From contig CM044516.1 of the NCBI GenBank assembly GCA_024364805.1, positions 8,574,276-8,606,385 on the forward strand: 32,110 nucleotides of DNA. Reading direction: 5' to 3'. The translations under genes were made by a program, and so were the position numbers. Positions within the stretch are counted from its first letter, which is position 1. Every line of letters starts with the position of its first letter. A model generated the notes under the pieces. That model searched no databases. It was not told where the DNA came from and was given only the letters and a program-made list of their open reading frames with translations. Source of the stretch: Euprymna scolopes. Lineage: Eukaryota; Mollusca; Cephalopoda; Sepiida; Sepiolidae. Below are positions 1 through 10,303 of the stretch, piece by piece.

Positions 1-315
1 AAAACCTACCGTTTATGCTGTTACGACCACTGCCAAACCGAAAACGAAATTTTTTTAAAATTAAGGCTAGACAATCTAAAGGAGAGATAACTTTCAAAAA
101 TATCGGCGAAGAAAGTGACCACCCTCCCCTGTAGAAAAGTGCCTAGTTGAAGGGGGAAGATATTAATATGTTTAGCCAATTTTCCGATGTTTGTCGTATG
201 AAGGATAGAACTTTAAAACGATACTGATCTTGGTAAAATCCGTCGCCTCTATTGAAAGTTTAAGGCAGTCATGCAAACAGACATACTTACATATAATACA
301 TTTATATATTGGTAA
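1..315 (+). repeat. Interspersed repeat tail (left-edge copy)
   Basis: The stretch ends in a 3' tail with gatgtttgtcgtatg, then gatactgatctt, gaaagtttaaggcagtcatg and a run of acatac. A diverged copy with the same order of blocks lies at 31155-31480. The tail resembles the 3' ends of RTE-like LINEs or SINEs, but there is no coding part and no named family is claimed. The left boundary is cut by the window edge. Confidence 0.4.
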
Positions 316-329
316 CTAACAATTTTCGA

Positions 330-785
330 GCCACACTGATGAAAAATCTTGCCCGATTTTTAAAACCCTTTATGTAAAATTCCAATATTTAGACCAGAAA
401 TTGTCTGAGTGATTTGGAAGAGACCGCAGAGGTCAATTTTTTAAAAAACTTTGATCCCTATTATGACCCCTTAAAATTTATTGTTTTGGGATTAAATAAA
501 GTTATTAAGTTAGATCTATGTCCAAGGAACCTTTATCTAAAATGTCAAGTGCGTAAACCCAAAATTGTCGGAGGAGTTTAGTAGAGTTCTCAAAGGTCAA
601 ATCGTTGAACTTTGACTCCTTAATCGACAAATTTCTGGCCAAAAACCGATCACATCGATTTTCCCAAATCTCAGTAAACTGTATGTCAAATTTCGGGTCT
701 GTAAACTAAAAAGTTATTGCGTAGGGAAATGTACACAACCCACAGACACACCGACACAAAGATACGCAGACACACAGACACTTTC
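330..785 (+). repeat. Repeat tail with three internal ~150-160 bp units
   Basis: Three successive blocks begin near 368, 531 and 679 with ctttatgtaaaattcc, ctttatctaaaatgtc and ctgtatgtcaaatttc. The first two continue in parallel through an aattgtc block, an aggtcaa block and an actttga block. The third runs directly into a CA microsatellite, as many invertebrate retroposon tails do. This is an internally duplicated non-coding repeat. Its family is not recognised. Confidence 0.5.
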
Positions 786-804
786 ACACACACACACACA
801 CTCA

Positions 805-849
<45 letters not shown>

Positions 850-851
850 TA
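785..851. repeat. (CA)n microsatellite with (TA)n end
   Basis: A near-pure CA run is followed by a short TA run. It terminates the preceding repeat. Confidence 0.95.
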
Positions 852-890
852 GTCTTCGCGCGAAAGAGCAGAACACAAAATGTTTTAATA

Positions 891-933
<43 letters not shown>
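891..933. repeat. (AAT)n microsatellite
   Basis: About fourteen AAT triplets in a row. The poly-Asn frame across it is an artefact. Confidence 0.95.
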
Positions 934-1308
934 TAGCAATAACAAAGACTTTCGCTGGCGAGGACTACTATTGACAGTAACCAGTTATACAGTCCTTTTG
1001 AAATTTTCCTCTCTATTTTTTTATTTAAAAACATTATCTTTCATCTAACAATTAATGATATAGATATACAATTTTCAATGATTTTTTGTAAAAAGTGTAA
1101 CAGAATGTACATTACATAAAATAAATCCAAGGTCATTTTTTGATTCAATTTAAATTAAATTTTTATATCTTACTTTGTAAAATTTATAAAAGTGCACTTT
1201 GAAGATAAATAAATTTCAAATTGAATCTTGTACCTTTGTTTCTAAAATCTATAGTAAAAACATATTGTTTAATAATTTTCATGCCTTGGATTAAATGCTT
1301 TTCTGACT

Positions 1309-1315
<7 letters not shown>

Positions 1316-1399
<84 letters not shown>
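1316..1399. repeat. (TA)n microsatellite
   Basis: Pure TA dinucleotide run of about 84 bp. Confidence 0.97.
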
Positions 1400-1401
<2 letters not shown>

Positions 1402-1498
1402 CATAACAATATCGTCTTTGATTGGAAAGTTATATAGTCATACGCCTATGCAATATTAAACAGCTGAATGAAAGCATACGCCTATGCAACATTAAAAG

Positions 1499-1750
1499 AT
1501 GTTACGTTAGTCGGTCCAAATCTTATTTAAATAAATAATATAAGAGAGCAATAGGCTGAAGTGACGCGATATATAAAACTGCCTAAATACGCGCGTTGAT
1601 ACACAGTTAACGTGACTTCTATAAACTAAGAAAAAGCAATTTGTTCAGTCTTGCTAAAAATAAGACTTCGTGTAACTCGTTGCTGGTGGTAATCACCATA
1701 AAACCGGTAATTACTAGTAACTCGACACACGAGACTATCAAATGTTAACA
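1499..1750 (+). mobile_element. Putative solo LTR (Gypsy-like)
   Basis: The segment opens with TGTTACG and closes with TGTTAACA, giving short TGTTA/TAACA inverted ends. Inside lie a TATA-like tatataaaactgcc, then a ttcagtcttgct block, an AATAA-type signal and a cgtgtaactcg block, which is the usual promoter to poly(A) to U5 order of a short LTR. No internal retroelement coding region follows, so it would be a solo LTR. No clear target-site duplication is seen, so the call is tentative. It is a fossil. Confidence 0.4.
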
Positions 1751-2044
1751 CAAAGGAAATGACATTTCGCCTCACGAAAGAACTTCATCTTATCAATAAA
1801 ACTGAATATAATTTTGTATGGATTTCTTTGTCCTTCCTAATGTTTGATATTTACCAGGCAACGCCAAAAAATGGTGCTGGTCGACAATTATTATGTTTAT
1901 TTAAGCCAAAACTTTTTGTCGGCTAAAATATATAAAATAATAAAAATATTTAGAATAAATGTTTATCTAAATTAATTTAAGAATATAAAGTTAAAGATGC
2001 TATCATAACAATTTAGTTTACAACTTAAAACTAACATGTAAAAT

Positions 2045-2103
2045 AACGTCAGGTGATTATCTTAGTGACGTATGCTAATGACGTCAGGTAAATAGTGACA
2101 TAG
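2045..2103. promoter_or_regulatory. Cluster of CRE-like sites
   Basis: Within 60 bp there is one full palindromic TGACGTCA (2079-2086), two acgtcaggt copies (2046 and 2081) and gtgacgta (2065). TGACGTCA is the CREB/ATF consensus. No gene is visible nearby, so the function is unknown and chance duplication is possible. Confidence 0.35.
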
Positions 2104-2821
2104 GCTTTTTGTGTAAATTATTTAGAGAAAAAAAGAGTCAGAGTCGGAAGAGAAAAAAGTCGACAGATCATGATGGCTGTGAGTAGAGGATGTCAGAAAT
2201 TGTTCTAGTCAAAACGTAAACAGCATGCAACTTTCCAAGATGGAGAAATACTCCGGAATAAAAAAAATAAAATGCTGAAAAAGAAAAACCCAAGGCTCTG
2301 TTGTTCTCATGGAGAAGTTTCTGTTCAGTATTCCTTCAGGACAAGATCCAAGATGGGCCAGATCTATTTCCAGATTGACCAGAGTTTAAAATCCCAAACA
2401 AATGTTATCCTTTGTTGTAAATGTATTTATGCATATTAGTGTCTCGTCCCGCACTGTATTAAAATGTACATACACACTCAACGAACTTTAGATAGACGAT
2501 CACATGTATATACACTCGCATATTTTCATCACTAGACGATAAGAGAAACTCATGAATATATACATGATTTATAAGTCCCCCATGGTATGCGTGTGTTTAT
2601 CTATACTCACCGTCAGTTCTAAATATCATATCCGTTGATGTGTCACACTTAAATCTGAAATATAATATATCTCGCAAAACAAAGTTTGAAAGATTGTGAA
2701 CCTGTAAGTTTCCAGAACAGACAAAACTCGGTATTTAATGGAAACAAAATATATCAGAAAAAGAAAAGCCCAAATACAACAACTCAGGAAAGTGCTTGTA
2801 TGTGTGCATATCTAATGGCCT
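2104..2821. other. Unassigned intergenic DNA
   Basis: No coding similarity, repeat structure or RNA gene was recognised. The part at 2100-2400 is slightly richer in G+A than its surroundings. Confidence 0.5.
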
Positions 2822-3163
2822 TTATAGTAAGAGGAATAGTTCACTGTTATCCGTAAGGCAGGTAGTTGTTCTTACTGTTCCAGAAAGTAATTGCCTCATC
2901 ATGTAATCCACTACCTGTATGAGAACCAGACACGCCTTAAGGTGGCGTAGTACGGCCACATTCGAAGAGAAGCCACTCAGAACATTTTTCATGATTTTAT
3001 AAAGCACAAAACTTACTTCGCAATCTAGTGGGCAATTATATATTCTCTTTCCTTCAATCTCTTTCTTACAATCACAGCAAATAATTCTTCTTTCTTCCTC
3101 TCTAACACAAACTAAATCAAATTTTATTTCCATGAACAGGGTTTCTTTCCAAGAAGGTCTCAT
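2822..3163 (-). other. Unrecognised 113-codon open frame
   Basis: This frame is not obviously low-complexity, and its N-terminal half holds a small Cys cluster (ICCDCKKEI, then CPLDCEV). I recognise no domain, and there is no splice or promoter support. It could be a decayed exon or transposon fragment, but chance is more likely in 32 kb of non-coding DNA. Confidence 0.12.
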
Positions 3164-3490
3164 TTTTTGGACACGTTATTACTGGACGACTTCTCTGTAG
3201 ACTACAACATGATCATTTTAAAGTCAAATATTAAAACAAAAAAAAAACACTTGTCGAACCTATTACTTAAGCAATCAAAGTTTTAGTATTCCGTTTATCG
3301 TTTTAAAGCCTCAAATACTATGTCTTCATCCAACTGACAATTTGATTAGCATTTATCCTTGATGAGGCTTTTGTTCTTGGCAAATGGTAACTCATTTAAA
3401 ATTAAAAAAAAAACACGCAGATCGAATGGGCGTCTCGTTAGAATATTTGTTCTTGTTTTCTAGTTAATTAATCCGGTCAGCAAAACTTAA
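3164..3490. other. Unassigned intergenic DNA
   Basis: AT-rich with short A runs near 3237 and 3402. Nothing was recognised. Confidence 0.5.
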
Positions 3491-3492
3491 TA

Positions 3493-3554
3493 TTAGGTTA
3501 GTGTTAAAATATCGTTTTACATATGTAAAAACGACATTTTTTGCACCAACCTAA
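3493..3554. repeat. 62-bp palindrome made of mariner-type terminal repeats
   Basis: The left arm begins TTAGGTTAGTG and the right arm ends CACCAACCTAA, and the arms pair over nearly their whole length around a central catatg. TTAGGTTGGTGC is a classic mariner terminal motif. A TA dinucleotide lies immediately to the left (3491-3492), as expected for a mariner target. The palindrome abuts the end of the minus-strand transposase relic, so it is probably that element's 3' terminus with an inverted subterminal copy, or a tiny MITE. Confidence 0.75.
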
Positions 3555-4010
3555 TGTTTGTCCAGATTGCTTTCCTTGCCATTACTTTCATTCCTATGAA
3601 AGCATAGTAAAACCCACGGTCGATTTTTTTTAATCTGGAGAAAATTCCAGTTCTCTAATCTCTCGATATATTTGATTCTATTTACATACAAACTTAAATA
3701 CGCTTCGTTTTTAAAATGTTGATGTGAAATATGAAATGATAAATTTGCTCTCGTAATGTTACTCAAATACAATCTTAATGTCTTTGAAATACTCGAAATA
3801 GGTTATAATCCGATGGTGTTAGATCAAGAGAATATGCCGGATAAGGCAAAATTAGCCAATAAAAATTTCGGAGATATTTGGTCAGTAGTGCTGTGTGAAG
3901 ATGATTATGATAGAGGATGACTCGCTTTTTGTTGACTAAAGAAGGTCGTTTTCTTATCAACATGGCTAACAATGTTGCAGTAATATATAAATGATGCTTC
4001 ATCTGAGAGA
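3555..4010 (-). mobile_element. Mariner-like transposase, C-terminal fragment
   Basis: On the minus strand, 3775-4002 encodes RKRPSLVNKKRVILYHN, then LPYPAYSLDLTPSDYNLF. These match the end of mariner transposases, whose DD34D catalytic core normally reads HDNARPH and PYSPDLAPSDYHLF. The third catalytic Asp (in TPSDY) is present. The middle Asp lies in a stretch that looks two residues short and is not preserved. A shifted downstream frame (3551-3772) retains an ESNGK segment like the usual C-terminus. The N-terminal half, with the first Asp, is missing, and the relic stops close to LINE sequence at about 4125. It is non-functional. Confidence 0.85.
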
Positions 4011-4124
4011 AAACTCATAAATTAATCATAGTGATATGTTTAAGTAATAAAAATATGCATAAAATAAATCACAATGCTTTAAGATGCTCCTTCTATAAAC
4101 CAGCAAAACGTTTGCATTGATTCT

Positions 4125-5110
4125 TTTACAGAAAATACACCATTGATGAAGGCTAGAAGGCCACTCGAGAATAAGGGTTGGTGCATGTGTTGCAACGGAA
4201 ATTGAGTAGAAGTTGGCTACTTAAGGAGACGGTTTAGCAGGCACGTGTTTACATTGGACTTGAAAACGACAATCTTTTAGTCAGTTGAAAAGCAAACTAG
4301 CAGAACAAAGTTTCACAGGCGATAAGTTCTAGGAAAGACGCTGTGTTTATGGAACTTGCGTTTTGATTTAGGCATAGATAGATAGTGGAGGAAATTTTGG
4401 GTAACGGTTGTAGTTAGCCGAGTGCATATTTTGAAAATTTAGCATAGAAGACGATAGATTGAAGCTCTGACGAGCATCTGACATGAAAGTAATGAAGCAG
4501 AACCAGGATAGCCGCATCTTTTCTGTAGGGAGGAAAACGGTCGCAGAGAGGGAAAAAGGGCATAACATATTAGGGTCAAAACCTGATTTCGAACACTATA
4601 AAAGCAAGATAGGGTGCTGCGAGCGGTTCCTCCCCAGATCTGGCAACAGTACTCTATTTTAGGACTATCTGGCTCTCATATAGCAGATTGCGCCAGGAGT
4701 GAGATATCTTTTGGAGCGTAGAATGACGCAACCGCTTCTACAGCGACTTTAAAAGAGATTTGTGGTAAGTCTTCCAATTCAGGTCAGGAGTGAAGCTCAG
4801 ACCAAGAAAATTGTGAAAGCAGTGTATTTCTTTGAGACTAAAACAAGTGCTATCATCTGGAGGCAGATAGGAATCAGTGTGATAGTGATGAAAAAAAAAG
4901 ACTTTGGTTTGGGATACGTTAAAGGTAACCAGCCATATTTTACTCTATTGCACCACGTGTTTAAACCCGGTGTAGAGAATCAAATCTTAGTCGTTGTGGG
5001 TCTTTGAAGTGTTGCAATAGATGCTAGTGCCGTCCGCGTATATGTCGACGAATGAACTCACATTGAGGTTTGGGAGATCATTGATAAAATTAAGAAAGAG
5101 AGTTTGGCAC
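4125..5110 (-). mobile_element. LINE (CR1/Jockey-like) ORF2 3' half, pseudogene
   Basis: Reading the minus strand from 5110 to about 4217, several frames together resemble the second half of a non-LTR reverse transcriptase. Visible in order are LFLNFINDLP, the catalytic box as YADGT (5026-5040, normally YADD), WLVTFNVSQTK, LGLSFTPDLNWKTY, a YCCQIWGG segment and a final LLNRLLK before a stop. The 3' UTR continues to about 4125, where acccttattctcgagt matches the plus-strand copy at 6278-7040. It is 5'-truncated, has many in-frame stops and several frame changes, and is inactive. Assignment within CR1/Jockey/L2 is not certain. Confidence 0.85.
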
Positions 5111-5727
5111 AGATCTTCCTCGATTTATCATCCTTAAGTTTTAAATAGACTTTCCGGGGTTTTGTCATGCTTAAGTTGTAATGGACGTATCTAAAAAATC
5201 CATTTTTAGTTGTTTCTTTTAGTGGAACGCATAGGATAGTCGAAATTGAGTACGGTTTTGCAGTCGACAGGAAAAGTTTACCAATTAAAAGAAATACAAG
5301 AAAATCGCCAAAATGTGGCTTTTTCTTTGGTTCGATTATCTGGAGGCACGCAACCAACGCGGATAAATTTAATAAGACGCTGGATTCTATTATTGCATGG
5401 AACGACGGCGAAGGAATCACGAAACGACCAAATTTTATATTCGTTCCGACTCTTCTCTTGATCTCGCCTCGCTTTGAATTGTCTCGCCCTTTTCTTTGCG
5501 TTGCTGCGAATCTATAATTTTCATCTCTTGATGTTCTTAGTCGCTTTAGTTCGTTTATTAGCGGATCGTTCGTTTTCTTTTCCTCTTTAATTCCATACTT
5601 GTACGCACCTTAAGGCAGTTTCTATTTGAAATTCTTACACATTTCCATACTGTTTTTCAAGACTCTCTTATAATCTACGTGCATATTGATGTAATTTTTT
5701 TCGAAAGTATCGTTTCGTTTAGTTCTA
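5111..5727. other. Unassigned DNA between LINE and triplet repeat
   Basis: A minus-strand frame of 120 codons (5058-5420) crosses this stretch, but it does not resemble the expected upstream part of the LINE reverse transcriptase or any other family. From about 5440 the DNA becomes pyrimidine-rich. No gene was recognised. Confidence 0.5.
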
Positions 5728-5728
5728 C

Positions 5729-5775
<47 letters not shown>

Positions 5776-5943
5776 CGGTATCACCTTTATCGTCATCATC
5801 ATCATCATCATCATCACACGCGTTCTGGTCGTCGTCCTCATCATCATCATCCTCATCATCACCATCACCATCCTCATAATCCTCATCCTCCTCATCCACA
5901 TCATGATCACGATCCTCATCATCCTCATCACCATCCTCCTCCT
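5728..5943. repeat. Inverted triplet repeat (GAT)n ... (CAT)n
   Basis: A pure GAT run (5728-5775) is followed about 20 bp later by an imperfect CAT/CCT array to 5943. GAT and ATC runs are complementary, so the two can pair into a hairpin. The acidic and poly-His frames across it (for example runs of D and E) are artefacts of the repeat. Confidence 0.9.
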
Positions 5944-6277
5944 CATCACCTTAATTTTTATCCATTAATCTTTTTCTTTTCTTTTTCTATTTTTTATCTT
6001 TGTTATTCTTATCGTTCTTTTAATTTTATTTTCCTTCAACTTTAATCTGATTCATTTTTTTTTCTTTTCATTGCCTCTTTTCTTACATAAATTCTTCTTT
6101 AACCAATTCTTCAACATCTATCCGTCTTCATCATTTTCATCTCTTAATATTTTTTATTCTATTTCCCTTTTAATATCGTTTCTTCTTTGTTTTATTATTA
6201 GGGCTAGGAAAACAGCATATTTTTTCATTTTTTAGACTCTCAAGTTTGTATCCGTAGATATCTTATATGCTTTTATA
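5944..6277. other. Pyrimidine-rich tract
   Basis: Strongly T/C-biased on the plus strand, with no frame or repeat unit. It separates the triplet array from the plus-strand LINE relic. Confidence 0.6.
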
Positions 6278-7040
6278 TAGAGTGATGTGGATCTCGGTTG
6301 TTTCGACAAGCTCCTTGACTTGACCTTTGCTCCTGATCTGAAATACAACACGTACATCAAATCTTTTTCCAAGGTCCCTGGAAAAATTGTGGGATCCTTC
6401 TACCGCTCCAGTAGATATCTCAGTCCTGATGCAATTCTCTATCTATTTAAGAGCCAAGTAGTCCAATGATGGAGTATTGTTGCCATATCTGGGCAGGATT
6501 TGCGAGAAGCAGCTTATCCTGCCTTGACATAATAGACTTGGAAGCTTAGTAGGGGTGCTCTTTTCTCTTCCCTACAACCACTTTCCCACAGAAGAGACGT
6601 TGCGAGCCTGTCTCTGCTTTATCGTTATTTCTACTACAAGTGCTCGTCTGAGCTCCCATTTATGGTACCCCTCGCCAATCTTTCACGAAAAACACCCGTC
6701 TAGCTGGAACCACTGTCAATAATTTTCCCTACTCTTTATCTGTGCCTAAACCGAAACGTAGATTCGATGAACAAAGCTTCTTTCTCAGAACTGCACGTCT
6801 GTAGAACTCTGTTCGATTAGTCTCCTTTCCAGCTGACTACAATTTGGTTGTCTTCAAGTCCAACGTAAACAAATTCTTGATGAACCGTCCCATTAAATAA
6901 TCTCATTTACCAAATTTCTACAACTAGCGATTACTAAGAAATTATCCCATTGCCTACTTCACACTCAATAACCCTTATCCTCGAGTAGCCTCCGGGTTTG
7001 ATAACTGGTGAATATTTTGTGTCTGATACATACTAGACGG
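6278..7040 (+). mobile_element. LINE (same family as 4125-5110), ORF2 C-terminus, pseudogene
   Basis: The plus strand encodes FAPDLKYNTYIKSFSKVPGK and GSFYRSSRYLSPDAILYLFK, followed in other frames by EYCCHIWAGF, HRRDVASLSLLYRYFYYK and a final NVNKFLMNRPIK before a stop at about 6900. This is the region after the catalytic core of CR1/Jockey-like reverse transcriptases. The 3' UTR shares acccttatcctcgagt with the minus-strand copy. It has several stops and frame changes and is truncated at about 6278, so it is inactive. Confidence 0.88.
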
Positions 7041-7816
7041 TCAAAATAATGAAAGAATATTCTGTTGTCATAGCCCTAGTTGTTATTCGGCACTTTTAAC
7101 CTCATCTTCTTATTCTCATTTTTTTTCTTCTTCAACATCTTCTTCTTCCTCAGCATCTTCTTCTTCTTTTTAAACATTTTCAACATGTTCTTTTTTTTCT
7201 ACTTTTTTTCTCCATATGATTTTCTTGTTACTGCTATGTGCTATACATGTTTTCTATTCTTTTTGCCGCTCGTATCCGAGTAATCATATCCGTATTTTCG
7301 TACTCCCGAAGCATGAAATCAAAATTCTAATTTTTTCGACTTTTTATTTCGCTTTAAATATTATCTCTCTATACGCTGTATATTAATAGATATATAATAT
7401 GATATTATGTTGGATCTGTGAAAAACAGAGCAAGAAGTCCTACGTGAGAGCTTTCGAAAAACAAACTGTTAAAAAGAAATAAAAAACATTCTTATTCATT
7501 TCATCTCGTCGGACACGAAATTCATAAGAGATGATTCAACTACTTCTACTTTGTTTAAGTTATTTTTTAAGTTTTAAATATAAAGATAAGCAGGTGTATG
7601 TATCTCTGTCATTATATAAACAGCAACTAGTTTTCTGTGTGTGCGCGTGAGTTTCCCTTGGACTCGGAATCGGCTGGGCCGATATTTTTTTTTAATTTAA
7701 CAGGAATGTACTTGATTTATCGAGGAGTGTGCTTGCGTAAGTTTTGTATCGGAATATGCTTGGTAAGGATCGAAATCGATAATAAAATCAATTCGATTAA
7801 AGAAAGTCTTTGTGAT
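7041..7816. other. Unassigned DNA with TTC-rich tract
   Basis: From 7100 to 7210 the sequence is TTC/TTT-rich and gives a spurious poly-Phe frame. The rest is AT-rich, with nothing recognised. Confidence 0.5.
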
Positions 7817-7856
7817 GTTAGGTTGTATAAAAGTTAACAACTTTATACAACCTAAC
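7817..7856. repeat. 40-bp hairpin with TTAGGTTGTAT arms
   Basis: Arms gttaggttgtataaa and tttatacaacctaac are exact reverse complements, and pairing continues inward with a one-base bulge around a tiny loop. The TTAGGTTG opening recalls the mariner terminus at 3493. It may be a minimal palindromic MITE or fused element ends. Confidence 0.75.
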
Positions 7857-7940
7857 AGCACAAGTGCATTTGACAAGTTTTTGAAGAAGCAGAAAAGTCC
7901 CGAATTTGAAATAAACTGTAGCATCTTTATAAGACTAGGG

Positions 7941-8160
7941 CAAGTTCAAAATGAATGTTTTTCTAGGGCACAATTGAATCATAATACTTGACCTTTGTAC
8001 GTTGAACTTTAATGCAAGTTACCATGTGAAAATAATTTCATAAAGTAAACAGTTTTTTTTATCAGACGGGACGCGTTCAGAATGAATGTTTTTGGTTAAA
8101 GCACAATAGAACCGCGATACTTGATTTCCGCATTTGCAACTTGATTTCCGCATTTGCAAA
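7941..8160 (+). repeat. Diverged ~131-bp tandem duplication with a 20-bp sub-duplication
   Basis: The block gttcaaaatgaatgttttt (7943) recurs as gttcagaatgaatgttttt (8074), followed in both by a gcacaat block and an atacttga block. Inside the second copy the 20-mer acttgatttccgcatttgca is repeated exactly (8119-8138 and 8139-8158), which indicates a recent slip. Confidence 0.7.
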
Positions 8161-8785
8161 GTGTAGCCATTATTTACAGTTAATTTTATAAAATCAACAG
8201 CAGATTCTCCACAGTGCAATGTGGACTAAGTAACTGCGAAGAGGCATGTGAAGTTTCCTCTCGGTACGTTGCGTGTGTTTGGGAGGTCCCTAACAGGAGC
8301 CGGCAATCAATCGAGTTAATTAAAAATAGGCGATTTCATTGATTTAGATAACAATTAAATAATGGAGGGGGAACACTTGTGGAGTCTCCTTTAATTACGG
8401 ACATCGTTGGGTCTCATAGCTAGTTTATATGTAGAGGATGATCTAGTTCTGTGAATTCATAATGAATTTTCGAAGATATATTCTAGGAAAGACGGCGAGT
8501 AAATCCTTTTTTTTAACTTTAATATTTTAGTTGCATTCGTATAAAGTTAGGTATGTGTGTAGTTTTATAACATTAGGTTAATATATTTCCATGATTATAT
8601 ATTCAACTATTTTAATATTGTAAAGAGGGGAAACACAATTGTAAAACTTTTTAAAGAAATAATAATGAAGTGAAGTTTATTTACTTGCGTTTGAATTACT
8701 ACCAAAAAGAAAATTTAAATACCATTAATTTCAATGGGCACAAGTGAAGCATGCATTGCCCCCGTAAGTGCACAGTAAACGAGGC
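8161..8785. other. Unassigned intergenic DNA
   Basis: No coding similarity was recognised. At 8225-8330 there is a slightly GC-richer patch (cctctcggtacgttgcg, then aggtccctaacagg) that could be an old repeat of unknown family. Confidence 0.45.
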
Positions 8786-9065
8786 AAAAAATAATTAACT
8801 TTACAATTTTCCCGTCCCCATTTAGCCCCCAAATTCCCCAGGCGACGTGAAATCCTGGTTAAAAATTAACAAACCGTGCAGTTATAGGTTTTAATATATG
8901 TAAATTTGAGTTATGCATCATGACCCCCAAAAGAAATGACAACGTCCATCATTTGCCAACCCCACCATTTAGCCCCAAAGTCCCCAAGACCTTAACGTAT
9001 TTAAAATTGAGTTCAGCACCATGCGAAACTGCTAAATAGACATACACAGAAAATTTTGGACAAAT
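8786..9065 (+). repeat. Two-unit ~146-bp repeat (catttagcccc family)
   Basis: Unit one has catttagcccccaaattccc (8819) and then aatttgagttatgcatcatg. Unit two has catttagccccaaagtcccc (8965) and then aattgagttcagcaccatgc, ending with agacatacacag. The order of blocks is conserved and spaced about 146 bp. It is non-coding and its family is unknown. Confidence 0.55.
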
Positions 9066-9459
9066 ATGGCAAAAGAGTCACAAACATGAAGTGTCTTTAT
9101 TAGCCCTAAAAGAGCTCTGGGGCACACCCAAGAGTTATCGCGAAGTATAGACAAACACAATTATATAGAACTATGTTAGTTACAACTTTTCAGAAGGTTT
9201 TATAAAAACACAAAGCATCAATATTTTTTAATAAGCACAAAAGTGTCAATTTTAGGGATTTTAACCCGAAAGGCACCCCTAGTAGGGGCAACTGGAGCTT
9301 TCCTGGAAAATCATTTCTGTTACTTTTTTACACATATGTTTTATGTTTGTGCAGAATTAAAAAAAAAAATCCAAGGCGTAGTTATTGAAAAAAGTGCGGA
9401 GAGACGAACTGACGAACAGCAGTCATTTTTTCCCCCAAACAAGGAACAGTGTCGCTAGG
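9066..9459. other. Unassigned DNA upstream of minisatellite
   Basis: Nothing was recognised apart from a purine run near 9360. A short frame enters the minisatellite but has no recognisable start context. Confidence 0.5.
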
Positions 9460-10303
9460 TCGAATATTCTATATACTATACTATTTGTGACCAATATTCT
9501 ATATACTATACTATTTGTGACCAATATTCTATATACTATACTATTTGTGACCAATATTCTATATACTATACTATTTGTGACCAATATTCTATATACTATA
9601 CTATTTGTGACCAATATTCTATATACTATACTATTTGTGACCAATATTCTATATACTATACTATTTGTGACAAATATTCTATATACTATACTATTTGTGA
9701 CCAATATTCTATATACTATACTATTTGTGACCAATATTCCATATACTATACTATTTGTGACCAATATTCCATATACTTTACTATTTGTGACCAATATTCT
9801 ATATACTATACTATTTGTGACCAATATTCTATATACTATACTATTTGTGGCCAATATTCTATATACTATACTATTTGTGACCAATATTCCATATACTATA
9901 CTATTTGTGACCAATATTCTATATACTATACTATTTGTGACCAATATTCTATATACTACACTATTTGTGACCAATATTTTCTATACTATACTATTTGTGA
10001 CCAATATTCTATATACTATACTATTTGTGACCAATATTCCATATACTATACTATTTGTGACCAATATTCTCTATACTATACTATTTGTGACCAATATTCC
10101 GTATACTATACTATTTGTGACCAATATTCTGTATATTATAATATTTGTGACCAATATTCCATATACTATACTATTGTTGACCAATATTCTCTATATATAC
10201 TATTTGTGACCAATATTCTATATACTATACTATTTGTGACCAATATTCTATATACTATACTATTTGTGACCACTATTCTATATACTATACTATTTGTGAC
10301 CAG
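9460..10303. repeat. 30-bp minisatellite, about 28 units
   Basis: The unit is 30 bp, made of ccaatattctatatacta then tactatttgtga, tandemly repeated with few substitutions (for example ttct/ttcc) and one phase change near 10199. Because 30 is divisible by three and the unit lacks stops in some frames, it produces long spurious frames on both strands. On the plus strand a decapeptide close to NILYTILFVT is repeated over 270 codons. There are no unique spacers, so it is not a CRISPR array. Confidence 0.97.

Noticed and set aside
353-385. CTGATGA followed by a stem-loop as a hammerhead
   Set aside because: The stem pairs well, but the required GAAA box reads AAAA and no enclosing helix I is seen.
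4170-4185. ggttggtgca as the second mariner terminus
   Set aside because: The orientation is wrong for the minus-strand element, and the site lies in LINE 3' sequence.
5058-5420. 120-codon minus-strand frame as an upstream reverse transcriptase part
   Set aside because: Residues do not fit the expected LINE motifs, and the true RT similarity ends near 5110.
5675-5968. Acidic, poly-His and poly-Met frames
   Set aside because: They are direct translations of (GAT)n and (CAT)n triplet arrays.
9385-10209. 274-codon plus-strand and 183-codon minus-strand open frames
   Set aside because: They are generated by a 30-bp tandem repeat whose length is a multiple of three. There is no unique sequence, start context or family.
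9460-10303. 30-bp repeats as a CRISPR array
   Set aside because: Units are contiguous with no spacers, and the genome is clearly animal-like.
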